From Crassaminicella profunda (GTDB taxonomy: Bacteria; Bacillota; Clostridia; Peptostreptococcales; Thermotaleaceae), in the NCBI RefSeq assembly GCF_019884785.1, contig NZ_CP082326.1, positions 985,355 through 1,049,354 on the forward strand: a stretch of DNA of 64,000 bases, written 5' to 3'. Positions 26,319 to 34,099 of this stretch are shown here, piece after piece. The translations under genes and the position numbers were made by a program. The notes beneath the pieces are model-generated. The model ran no database searches. It worked only from the letters and a program-made list of their open reading frames with translations, and was not told the origin of the DNA. Position 1 is the first letter of the stretch; every line of letters starts with the position of its first letter.

Positions 26319-26352
26319 AAAGCATGTCTTTAAGCTAAGGCATGTTTTTTCA
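26319..26352 (+). terminator. terminator after the diacid-sensing MCP
   Basis: Arms GCATGTCTT and AAGGCATGT (one mismatch) are followed by a T run. Confidence 0.65.
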
Positions 26353-26711
26353 TTAGGAGATATAATGAATATACATTTATATTTTTTAGAAATATAGATG
26401 TAGGAATGTTATTGTGAGAATGATTATAAGCTTTTAGGAAGTATCAAAAAATATTGACAGTTATATCTAAATAGCATAAACTTGATATGTGTAAAAGAGA
26501 GTTGTATGAGGTAAATAAAAGGATATATTAATAGTGAGTTTATTATAAATATGATAAAATAAAATGTAGTATTTTTAAATATGGAATAAAGAGGAATTTG
26601 GATAAATTATTTTAATCTGATAAGATATAAATGAATATTTAAGGATACTAAATAATAAATGTAAAAATAATAGAGTAAAAAGAAATATATATACAATAGG
26701 GGAGAAGTAGA
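26353..26711. other. 359-bp region with a possible GntR-gene promoter
   Basis: A/T-rich. A TTGACA (26454) and TAAACT (26477) with a 17-bp spacer form a plausible promoter 230 bases before the regulator. No gene or hairpin was found. Confidence 0.45.
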
Positions 26712-27389
26712 ATGAAGTTAAAACATGGTAGTACTAGTCAAATTACTACGATTAAAGATCAAGTTTATAATATAATCAAAGAAAATATTTTGAATGGAAA
26801 TTTTAAGCCAGGAGAGAAATTACAGGAGAAGAAAATTGCTGAACAGTTAAATGTCAGTCGTTCTCCTGTAAGAGAAGCTATAAAAGAATTAATTGGAGAA
26901 GGACTCTTAGAGAGCATTCCTAATAAAAGTATTTCTGTTAAGAAATTAAGTAAAAAAGATATTATAGATGTATTTGAATTTAGAACTGTAATTGAAAAGT
27001 ATGCAATAAACAAGACCATTTTAAATCTTACAGAAGAAAAAATAAAAATATTGGATGAGCTTCTTGAAGAATTAGAAGAAAGTTATCATTCAAAAGATTT
27101 AACTGAATATTGTCGAATAGATGTAAAAATACATGATGTAATTATTTATATGAGTGAAAATATGGTAGTTTATAATGCAATCAAAAATATTTTTTCACTA
27201 ATACAACCCTTTAGGGTGATTTCATTACATAGTAAAAAAAGATTTGAGAATTCTTTTATAGAACATAAAGAAATCATAAAAGCGATAAAAGAAAAAGATT
27301 TTGAAAGGGCTTGGAGTGTGAATTCAACACATTTAAATCTAGCAAAGGAACAAATCATAGAACATCTTATAAAAGAAGAATCTAAATAA
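26712..27389 (+). CDS. GntR-family regulator (FadR/FCD subfamily)
   Basis: 225 residues. The N-terminal winged helix (about 10-80) has PGEKLQEKKIAEQLNVSRSPVREAIKELIGEGLLE, typical of GntR proteins. The C-terminal all-helical FCD domain (about 90-215) usually binds a carboxylate ligand through a metal site; the Asp in YCRIDVKIHDVI and His residues of IKAIKEKDFERAW/HLNLA agree. It sits between the diacid chemoreceptor and the larA operon, and similar palindromic elements with GTATAC lie before both, so it most likely represses them until a hydroxy- or sugar-acid ligand is present (inference). Confidence 0.9.
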   Translation: MKLKHGSTSQITTIKDQVYNIIKENILNGNFKPGEKLQEKKIAEQLNVSRSPVREAIKELIGEGLLESIPNKSISVKKLSKKDIIDVFEFRTVIEKYAINKTILNLTEEKIKILDELLEELEESYHSKDLTEYCRIDVKIHDVIIYMSENMVVYNAIKNIFSLIQPFRVISLHSKKRFENSFIEHKEIIKAIKEKDFERAWSVNSTHLNLAKEQIIEHLIKEESK

Positions 27390-27407
27390 AAGAATAAAGT
27401 TAAAGAT

Positions 27408-27452
27408 AAAAAAGCTGTACTCTTGTAAAATTCAGAGTACAGCTTTTTTTTA
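27408..27452 (+). terminator. terminator after the GntR regulator
   Basis: Arms AAAAGCTGTACTC and GAGTACAGCTTTT with a 12-base loop are followed by a T run. Confidence 0.9.
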
Positions 27453-27580
27453 TTTTTTTATAAGAATGCCACTGTTGTAAGAGGAAGTACGAATTAATTG
27501 AAGTAGATAAAATCACCCATGGTCAGTTTTTCTAAATGAGTTTATATATGTATATAATATAAAAAAATTCTAACTAAGTA

Positions 27581-27654
27581 TTGACATATATATAAAGAAG
27601 GAATAAAATGAAAACATAAATTATAAAGTATAAATTATAATGTATACATTATAA
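27581..27654 (+). promoter_or_regulatory. larA promoter and GntR-type operator
   Basis: -35 TTGACA (27581) and -10 TAAAAT (27604), 17-bp spacer. A perfect 20-base palindrome with arms TTATAATGTA and TACATTATAA lies at 27635-27654, between the start of transcription and the ribosome-binding site. Its GTATAC centre is typical of FCD-type GntR operators. Confidence 0.75.
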
Positions 27655-27670
27655 AAAAGGAGGTGACATT

Positions 27671-28945
27671 TTGAGAACTATAAAATTACCATATTATAAA
27701 GAACATATTGATTTAAATATTGATGAAAAAAATTTAAAAGCAGTATTAATGTCAAATGCAGAAAGCTATAAAGTGAAACAAAGTCAAGAAGCTATTGTCA
27801 ATGAAGCATTAGAAAATCCTATTCATTGCAAAAAATTAAGAGAACTTGCAAAAGGAAAAGAAAAAGTTGTTATTATTACAAGTGATCATACAAGACCTGT
27901 TCCAAGTCATATCACCTTACCAATTCTTTTAAAGGAAATTAGAAAGGGAAATCCCAATACAGATATTACTATATTGATTGCAACAGGACTTCATAGAGCT
28001 ACTACAACCGATGAAATGTTCAAAAAGTATGGAGAAGAAGTAGTCAATAATGAAAAGATGGTTATTCATGATGCTTTTATATCAGAAGATATGGTGAAAT
28101 TAGGAACATTACCCTCAGGAAGTAATTGTAGCATCAATCGTCTTGCAGCAGAGGCAGATTTGCTAGTTTGTGAAGGATTTATTGAACCACATTTTTTTGC
28201 AGGATTTTCAGGGGGACGTAAGAGTATTTTGCCAGGAGTTTCTTCTAAAGAGACAGTCAATGCCAACCATTCAGCAAGAGCAATAGCACATCCACTTGCT
28301 AAAACAGGTGTTTTGAAAGGAAATCCTATTCATGAAGATATGATTTATGCTGCAAGAAAAGTAGGTGTAGATTTTATATTAAATGTCATTTTAGATGCTG
28401 ATAAAAATATTATTGAAGCTGTAGCAGGAGATGTAAATGATGCTCATTTAAAGGGCTGTGAGTTTATAACTAAGTTATCAGGAGTAGATAAAGAAATTGC
28501 AGATATTGTTATTACTACAAATGGAGGATATCCCCTAGATCAAAATTTATATCAATGTCCAAAAGCTATTTCTGCTGCAGTGGCGTGTGCAAAAGAAAAT
28601 GGTGTGATTATAATGGTTGCTTCTTGTGTAGATGGATTAGGGGGCGAGAACTTTGGCAAGTTAATGTTAAAGGGATCTCCAAAAGAATTGATGGAATATG
28701 TTACGAGTATACCAGATGAGGAAACGATTTCAGAGCAATGGTGTGTTCAAAAGTTTGCTGATATTTTATTAAAATATAAATTGATTTTAGTGACAGAATA
28801 TCTTGATTATGATTTGATTAAAAGAATGAATATTATTCCAGCATCTACTATTGATGAAGCAATGAAAAAAGCATATGAGATTCAAGGTAAGGATGCTTCA
28901 GTAACTGTAATACCAGATGGTGTATCTGTTATTGTAAAAGAATAG
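27671..28945 (+). CDS. larA: LarA-family nickel-pincer hydroxyacid racemase
   Basis: 424 residues, the same length as Lactiplantibacillus plantarum LarA and collinear with it. All key positions are present at the same numbers: Asp72, Arg75 (in SDHTRPVP), His108, His174, Lys184 (which would carry the nickel-pincer nucleotide as a thioamide), His200 (nickel ligand), Gln295 and Lys298. The family interconverts D/L lactate or epimerises other 2-hydroxy acids. TTG start with GGAGGTGAC upstream. It heads an operon with a split UxaA-type dehydratase and is followed by GntP. That context suggests a sugar-acid or other hydroxy-acid substrate rather than simple lactate (inference). No larB, larC or larE lies in the window. 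Confidence 0.9.
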   Translation: MRTIKLPYYKEHIDLNIDEKNLKAVLMSNAESYKVKQSQEAIVNEALENPIHCKKLRELAKGKEKVVIITSDHTRPVPSHITLPILLKEIRKGNPNTDITILIATGLHRATTTDEMFKKYGEEVVNNEKMVIHDAFISEDMVKLGTLPSGSNCSINRLAAEADLLVCEGFIEPHFFAGFSGGRKSILPGVSSKETVNANHSARAIAHPLAKTGVLKGNPIHEDMIYAARKVGVDFILNVILDADKNIIEAVAGDVNDAHLKGCEFITKLSGVDKEIADIVITTNGGYPLDQNLYQCPKAISAAVACAKENGVIIMVASCVDGLGGENFGKLMLKGSPKELMEYVTSIPDEETISEQWCVQKFADILLKYKLILVTEYLDYDLIKRMNIIPASTIDEAMKKAYEIQGKDASVTVIPDGVSVIVKE

Positions 28946-28975
28946 GTAAATGAAATATCAAAGGGAGGGATATAT

Positions 28976-29296
28976 ATGAATGAAGAAAGAATTAAGGGAT
29001 TAAAAAATAATGAAATAGACAATGTGGCGACAATATTTGGACAAGTAGTGGTAAGTAGTGAAGTAGATGTAATGGATTCTAAGGGAAATACAATTGTTGT
29101 AAAAGTATTAGACGAAGTGCCTTATGGACATAAAATTGCTTTAAAAGAGATAAAAATAGGGGAACAAATCACAAAATATGGAGAAGAAATTGGTGTTGCA
29201 ACAAAAGAAATTAAAGTAGGAGAACATGTCCATATACATAATATAGATAGCATTAGAGGAAGAGGAGATTGGGCAAAAGAAGGAGGGAAGAACTAA
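28976..29296 (+). CDS. UxaA-type dehydratase, N-terminal SAF-domain subunit
   Basis: 106 residues corresponding to the N-terminal SAF domain of altronate dehydratase (UxaA), here as a separate protein. The VLDEVPYGHKIALKEIKIGE, KYGEEIGVATKEIKVGEHVHIHN and RGRGD segments are characteristic. Its stop codon overlaps the ATG of the large subunit by one base (TAATG). Split forms exist among UxaA-family hydro-lyases, including sulfolactate sulfo-lyase SuyAB; sequence alone does not show which substrate is used. AGGGAGG precedes the ATG. Confidence 0.88.
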   Translation: MNEERIKGLKNNEIDNVATIFGQVVVSSEVDVMDSKGNTIVVKVLDEVPYGHKIALKEIKIGEQITKYGEEIGVATKEIKVGEHVHIHNIDSIRGRGDWAKEGGKN

Positions 29297-30456
29297 TGAA
29301 ATTTTGTGGTTATATAAGAAAAGATGGATCAGTAGGAACAAGAAATTATGTTGCAGTTATACCAGCTGTAGTCTGTGCTAATGAAGTTGTTGAAAACATA
29401 GTATATTCAACAAAAATGACAGAAGGAATATTACATCATCAAGGATGTTGCCAAACGCCACCTGACTTAAAAAGAGTTACTGATTCTTTAATTAAAATAG
29501 GAGAAAATCCTAATGTAGGAGCAGCACTTATTGTAAGTCTTGGGTGTGAAGGGGTCGATACGGATCGTTTAGAAAAAGAAATAAGAGCCACTGGAAAACC
29601 TGTTGAACGTGTAAATATTCAAGAAATTGGTGGAACAAGTAAAGCTATACAAAAGGGAATTGATTTAGCTCAAAAGTTAGCCTTAGAGATTTCAGGACAA
29701 CAAAGAGAAGAAGTGGATCTTTCTAAATTGACAATGGGTATTAAATGTGGTGCTTCTGATACAACTTCTGGTATTGCTTCTAATCCTGTCATTGGATATG
29801 TGGCAGACAAAATTGTTGAAGCTGGTGGAACGGTTATATTTGGTGAAACTACAGAATTTATTGGAGCAGAACATATTTTACAAAGAAGAGCAAAAACGCC
29901 TGAAGTTGCAGCAGATATAAAAAGAATTGTAGATGATATTGAAAATAGAGCAAAGGCTATTGGTGTTGACATGAGAAAAGGACAGCCTACACCAGGAAAT
30001 ATAGAAGGTGGATTAAGTACAATTGAAGAAAAATCTTTAGGTGCTATTGTAAAATCAGGAACAAAAACAATTGAAGGGGTTTTAGAATATACAGAAAAGC
30101 CTTGCGGAAAAGGATTATGGATTAAAAATACACCAGGAAGAGAAATAGAAGTATTAACTGCTATGGCCATAGGTGGAGCACAAGTAATGTTATTTTCAAC
30201 TGGACGAGGAGCGCCACAAGGTTTCCCAGTTGTTCCTATTATCAAAATCTGTGGAAATCCTATAACCTATGATAGAATGTGTAATGATATGGATATTAAT
30301 GCAGGAAAAATTGTAGTAGGTGAAAAATCTATCGAAGAAGTAGGAGAAGAAACATTAGCGAAACTACTGAGAGTTGCTTCAGGGGAAGTTGCAAAAGGGG
30401 AAGCGATTAAATATACTAAATCAATGGATATATATACACTTGGTCCTGTTATATAG
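29296..30456 (+). CDS. UxaA-type dehydratase, large catalytic subunit
   Basis: 386 residues, matching the C-terminal D-galactarate/altronate dehydratase domain: GYIRKDGSVGTRNYVAVIP at the N-terminus, LGCEGVDTD, KCGASDTTSGIASNP, GNIEGGLSTIEEKSLGAI and the GAPQGFPVVPIIKICGN motif. Iron-dependent loss of water from a sugar acid (or sulfite from sulfolactate) is the family chemistry. Start at 29296 because AGGAGGGAAG lies 6 bases before it and the gene couples with the small subunit; an earlier in-frame start at 29269 is inside that subunit. It likely acts on the product of the LarA-family enzyme. Confidence 0.88.
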   Translation: MKFCGYIRKDGSVGTRNYVAVIPAVVCANEVVENIVYSTKMTEGILHHQGCCQTPPDLKRVTDSLIKIGENPNVGAALIVSLGCEGVDTDRLEKEIRATGKPVERVNIQEIGGTSKAIQKGIDLAQKLALEISGQQREEVDLSKLTMGIKCGASDTTSGIASNPVIGYVADKIVEAGGTVIFGETTEFIGAEHILQRRAKTPEVAADIKRIVDDIENRAKAIGVDMRKGQPTPGNIEGGLSTIEEKSLGAIVKSGTKTIEGVLEYTEKPCGKGLWIKNTPGREIEVLTAMAIGGAQVMLFSTGRGAPQGFPVVPIIKICGNPITYDRMCNDMDINAGKIVVGEKSIEEVGEETLAKLLRVASGEVAKGEAIKYTKSMDIYTLGPVI

Positions 30457-30547
30457 TTGATAATAGAAAAATTTATCAATTATTTTGAACCAGTAAATAG
30501 TAAAAAACCAATCATTTAATATTTGTTATAAACATTTTTTAAATATG

Positions 30548-30589
30548 GAGTGAATTCAGAAATGAACTGTTAAAAATCTGAATTCACTC
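30548..30589. repeat. perfect 13-bp stem-loop between the dehydratase and gntP genes
   Basis: Arms GAGTGAATTCAGA and TCTGAATTCACTC with a 16-base loop. No T run follows; a ribosome-binding site begins 10 bases later. It may be an mRNA processing or stabilising hairpin or an operator. Confidence 0.7.
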
Positions 30590-30613
30590 AAAATAAAAAG
30601 AGGGGGTTTTTTT

Positions 30614-32017
30614 ATGGGTTCGATTATTGGATTAGTAGTTGGGATATTGGTGTTATTATTTTTAATCATTAAAACAAAGATTCATGCATTTCCGGCGTTA
30701 GTAATTGTTTCAATTTTAGTAGGACTTCTTTCTGGGTTACCAACAGGAGATACATTGAAAGCCGTTGCAGGAGGATTTGGAGGGACTTTAGGACATATAG
30801 GAATTATCATTGGTTTTGGATGTATTATGGGTAAATTTCTTGAAGTAAGTGGAGCAGCAAAAAGAATGGCATCAAGTGTTTTAAATATTGTTGGAGTAAA
30901 ACGAGCAGATGTAGTATTGGGATTAACTGGATTACTTGTTTCTATACCTGTTTTCTGTGATTCAGGATTTGTTATTTTATCGGAACTTGCGAAAGCGTTT
31001 TCACGAGAAACGAAAAAATCAATGGTTGGGTTAGGTGGAATACTTGGAATGGGATTATATATTACTCACTTTTTAATTCCACCCACACCAGGACCTCTTG
31101 CAGTTGCAGGTTTTTTTGGAGTAGATTTGGGTATGATGATTTTAGGAGGAATTCTATTATCTATTCCCTTGTTTATTGTTTCAATTTTTTACTTTAGATA
31201 TGTGGGACAAAAATATCCTGATCTTATACCAGATATAGATGCTGATTTAGCGAAGGCAAGTGAAAATAAAAAGAAATTAGTAACTAATGTTATGGAAAAA
31301 CATGAAAAAGGTGAAGACTTGGAAAATAGCGACTTCTTTGATTCGTCAGATGATATACAACTTCCAGGAGTTGCAATTTCATTTGCGCCAATTGTGATAC
31401 CAGTTGTTTTAATTCTTTTAAATACAGTATCAAAAGCAATAGGGTTGGAAGGAAATGCTATGAATGTGATAGGGCTTATAGGAAATCCAATTATAGCTGT
31501 TTTTATTGGTTTATTGATCAGTGTATATGGTTTAACTGGAAATCTTTCTAAAAAAGATTCAATAAAGCTTATGGAAAGTGCAATGGCTAGTTCGGGTTTG
31601 ATTATTTTAGTAACAGGAGCTGGTGGAGCATTAGGAAATGTAATTAGAGTAACAGATATAGGGAATACAATTGCAGCATCTATCGTTAATTTAAATATTC
31701 CAGTAATTCTTGTACCTATATTATTAGGAGCATTAATAAGAATTCCTCAAGGATCAGGTACTGTTGCAATGATTACAGGAGGCTCTATTTTAGCACCAAT
31801 GTTACCAACTCTTGGATTAAATCCTTTGATTGCAGCTTTAGGACTTTGCACAACGTCTATGTTTATTTCTTATCCTAATGATAGTTATTTTTGGGTAGTA
31901 ACTCGTTTCTCAGGAATGGAAGTTGAGACAAGTTTGAAAACATGGAGTATTGGAACAGCAATTATACCAATTTGTGGTTCAATTATATTAATTATTACAA
32001 ATGCTATTTTATTTTAA
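30614..32017 (+). CDS. GntP-family permease (gluconate:H+ symporter type)
   Basis: 467 residues with about 12-14 membrane segments. The family signatures FPALVIVSILVGLLSGLP, GFGCIMGKFLEVSGAAKRMA, and PVFCDSGFVILSELAK are clear. GntP proteins import gluconate or other hydroxy/keto acids with protons. It follows the larA-dehydratase genes with a 157-bp gap containing a stem-loop but no terminator, so it may be cotranscribed and import the acid used by them. GAGGGGG precedes the ATG. Confidence 0.9.
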   Translation: MGSIIGLVVGILVLLFLIIKTKIHAFPALVIVSILVGLLSGLPTGDTLKAVAGGFGGTLGHIGIIIGFGCIMGKFLEVSGAAKRMASSVLNIVGVKRADVVLGLTGLLVSIPVFCDSGFVILSELAKAFSRETKKSMVGLGGILGMGLYITHFLIPPTPGPLAVAGFFGVDLGMMILGGILLSIPLFIVSIFYFRYVGQKYPDLIPDIDADLAKASENKKKLVTNVMEKHEKGEDLENSDFFDSSDDIQLPGVAISFAPIVIPVVLILLNTVSKAIGLEGNAMNVIGLIGNPIIAVFIGLLISVYGLTGNLSKKDSIKLMESAMASSGLIILVTGAGGALGNVIRVTDIGNTIAASIVNLNIPVILVPILLGALIRIPQGSGTVAMITGGSILAPMLPTLGLNPLIAALGLCTTSMFISYPNDSYFWVVTRFSGMEVETSLKTWSIGTAIIPICGSIILIITNAILF

Positions 32018-32095
32018 TAAAAAAGCATACATATTATGTCAGTAGATGTACATATTTAGATATTTTTTTTAAAATGAGATAGATTATGAAAAAAT

Positions 32096-32127
32096 AAAGG
32101 AGATAGCTGAGCTATCTCCTTTATTTT
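32096..32127. terminator. terminator between gntP and the second symporter, copy of the one at 25316
   Basis: The 30-base hairpin region, including AAAAATAAAGGAGATAGCT and its complement, is identical to the hairpin after threonine aldolase. It is symmetrical and can serve both convergent genes. Confidence 0.85.
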
Positions 32128-33542
32128 TATTCAACCATAGCTTCTACTTCTAAGAAAGCGTCAATCGGATGGGGATCAAATATTGGGATTAAACAAAAAG
32201 TTACAGTACAAACAATCCATTCAAGATAGATGACATGAGGAAATATTCTTATAGCAGGAATCAATTGCCATGCAATAAGTACGATGATTCCAGCAAGGGT
32301 GGTAATGAAGGCTGATTTTTTCCTGCAAATACTTGGCGCAAATATGGTAAATAAAAATACTACTGTAAAAGCTGTTGATAAACTTAATGCAACCATTAAT
32401 GTTTTTAAGATGCCTACAATTGTTAAAGCTAATACAAATGTAAATATACCTAATACAGCTACAGATATTTTTGTAAGAATCGTAAAACGCTTTTCATCTA
32501 TATCTGGATTTATAAACCTTTTATAAATATCTTGTGAAAAAAGTGTTGCTGATCCTAAAAGTAGGTTACATGCAGTAGAAACATCTGCTGCCCATAAAGC
32601 TGCAAGTGTTAGACCTGCAACAGCAGGGTGTAGGGACATAATGATTTTTGGTAAAGCTAAAGTAGCACTAATATCTGGAAAAGCAACTTTAGCTGCAATG
32701 CCCATCAATGCAGCTAAAAAACCAATAGGAAGCATCAATAGTCCACCAATGATAAAACCATTACGAGCAGTTTTAGTATTCTTTGCACTACAAGATATTT
32801 GTACTGTATATTGCATAGATAGTGCTTGTGTTGTCATGACTACAATCCAACTAACAATTGCGAAGGTTCCTAATCCATTAACAGGATGTAAATAGGCAAT
32901 TTCAGAAGGGAGTTTTAAAGAAATCTGGTGTAATCCTCCTTGTGAAAAAATGGTTGTAATGGTTGCAATGATAATGCCTATATAGATTAAAGCTACATTC
33001 AAAAGATTAGAAAGACCTGCTGACCACATACCTCCGATGAAGGTAATACCTATGAAAACAACAGCACTTGTAAGCATACCCGTTTTAAAGGTGAATATTT
33101 CTGGTAACATGGAAGCAAGGATTGCTCCCCCTGCAACATATTGTAGGGAAGTTGCAGCAATTTGAATAATGATCTGACCTATTACACAGATGATACGCCC
33201 TTTTGTATCATAAAATCTTTCAAATAATTCAGGTACTGTTGACACATTCATGCCTCTGTATTTTTCTGCACAAACTAAACCCATAATAACAGCACCTATT
33301 GCCCAAGCTACGTTATACCATCCAGCAGAAAGACCTACATTATAAGCTTGTTCAGCAACTCCAATAGTAGAAGCACCACCGATGGCAAGTCCTGTAATAG
33401 TAACAGCAATTAAAGGGGTAGTTAGTTTACGTCCTGCCAATATAAAATTTTCAGAACCATTTGAAGCTAGTTTCCTAGCATAAGCGCTAATACCAAATAA
33501 TATAAAAATATAAGTGATTACAATAATAAAAGGAATATTCAT
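32127..33542 (-). CDS. sodium:solute symporter family transporter under T-box control
   Basis: 471 residues with about 13 membrane helices: SENFILAGRKLTTPLIAVTITGLAIGGASTIG near the N-terminus and AALWAADVSTACNLLLGSATLFSQDIYKRF mark the SSS superfamily. Two adjacent ATGs precede the protein; the second (33542) has the better 7-base spacing to GGAGG. Upstream on the same strand lies a T-box leader with a CUC specifier, so transcription should rise when a leucine tRNA is uncharged. That suggests uptake of leucine, a leucine precursor or peptide-related compound rather than sugar (inference). Confidence 0.85.
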   Translation of the reverse strand: MNIPFIIVITYIFILFGISAYARKLASNGSENFILAGRKLTTPLIAVTITGLAIGGASTIGVAEQAYNVGLSAGWYNVAWAIGAVIMGLVCAEKYRGMNVSTVPELFERFYDTKGRIICVIGQIIIQIAATSLQYVAGGAILASMLPEIFTFKTGMLTSAVVFIGITFIGGMWSAGLSNLLNVALIYIGIIIATITTIFSQGGLHQISLKLPSEIAYLHPVNGLGTFAIVSWIVVMTTQALSMQYTVQISCSAKNTKTARNGFIIGGLLMLPIGFLAALMGIAAKVAFPDISATLALPKIIMSLHPAVAGLTLAALWAADVSTACNLLLGSATLFSQDIYKRFINPDIDEKRFTILTKISVAVLGIFTFVLALTIVGILKTLMVALSLSTAFTVVFLFTIFAPSICRKKSAFITTLAGIIVLIAWQLIPAIRIFPHVIYLEWIVCTVTFCLIPIFDPHPIDAFLEVEAMVE

Positions 33543-33610
33543 CATTATACCTCCGTTTTTAAATTTTGATGTTTTGTTAAATTATTCTTATCTCCGGATA
33601 TAAAAATAAA

Positions 33611-33878
33611 AAAACACATTCATCCAAAAAGGACGAATGTGTTATTCGCGGTACCACCTTTATTGATCTATTTATATAAAAATACAAAATAGATCCACTT
33701 AATCTTTCCTGTAACGTAGGAGAACGGCACAGCCTACTGAGTTTAAAACTATGTTCAGCCTGCAGCTTGGGAATGAGTTCATTATGTACGTCAACTAGTT
33801 TGCACCAACCACTAGCTCTCTATATGATTTCTATAATTACTAGTTTCCCGCATCGCTTTTGCGTTTGAAATGATTTAC
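33611..33878 (-). ncRNA. T-box riboswitch leader, specifier CUC (Leu), on the - strand
   Basis: Read on the - strand, the T-box element GGTGGTACCGCG is at 33658-33647, followed by a terminator with arms AACACATTCGTCC and GGATGAATGTGTT and a T run. The stem I base pairs GGGAA with TTCCC. The codon before the A and TTCCC strand reads CTC (33777-33775). This matches the layout of the asnA T-box, where AAC precedes A and TCTC. It leads into the SSS transporter gene. Confidence 0.9.
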
Positions 33879-33883
33879 GCATC

Positions 33884-33912
33884 ATTATACAGATACAGTG
33901 AAAGGATAACAA
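33884..33912 (-). promoter_or_regulatory. promoter of the T-box/SSS transcript
   Basis: On the - strand TTGTTA (33912-33907) and TATAAT (33889-33884) have a 17-bp spacer directly before the leader. Confidence 0.65.
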
Positions 33913-34033
33913 ATGTCAGGAAAACGTTAATATTCTCAAAGTAATTAAATTATATGCAAATAATGAGCAAATTCTTCATATATCACAAAATTTCTCATCA
34001 TTTATAATATTAAAACAATTATACGAAATACAG

Positions 34034-34062
34034 TTGACAGATAGTACCATAGGTCATACAAT
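34034..34062 (+). promoter_or_regulatory. promoter of the second LarA-family gene
   Basis: -35 TTGACA (34034) and -10 TACAAT (34057), 17-bp spacer. GTATAC follows immediately after the -10, a possible regulator half-site. Confidence 0.7.
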
Positions 34063-34099
34063 GTATACTAAAATTAAATGAAGTAGTGGAGGTTTGTAT

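Noticed and set aside
29670-30245. 191-codon open frame on the - strand inside the dehydratase gene
   Set aside because: It lies wholly antisense to a clearly recognised coding region, has no ribosome-binding site and encodes no known motif.
30548-30589. Terminator between the dehydratase and gntP genes
   Set aside because: The stem is strong but no T run follows; ten bases later a ribosome-binding site begins.
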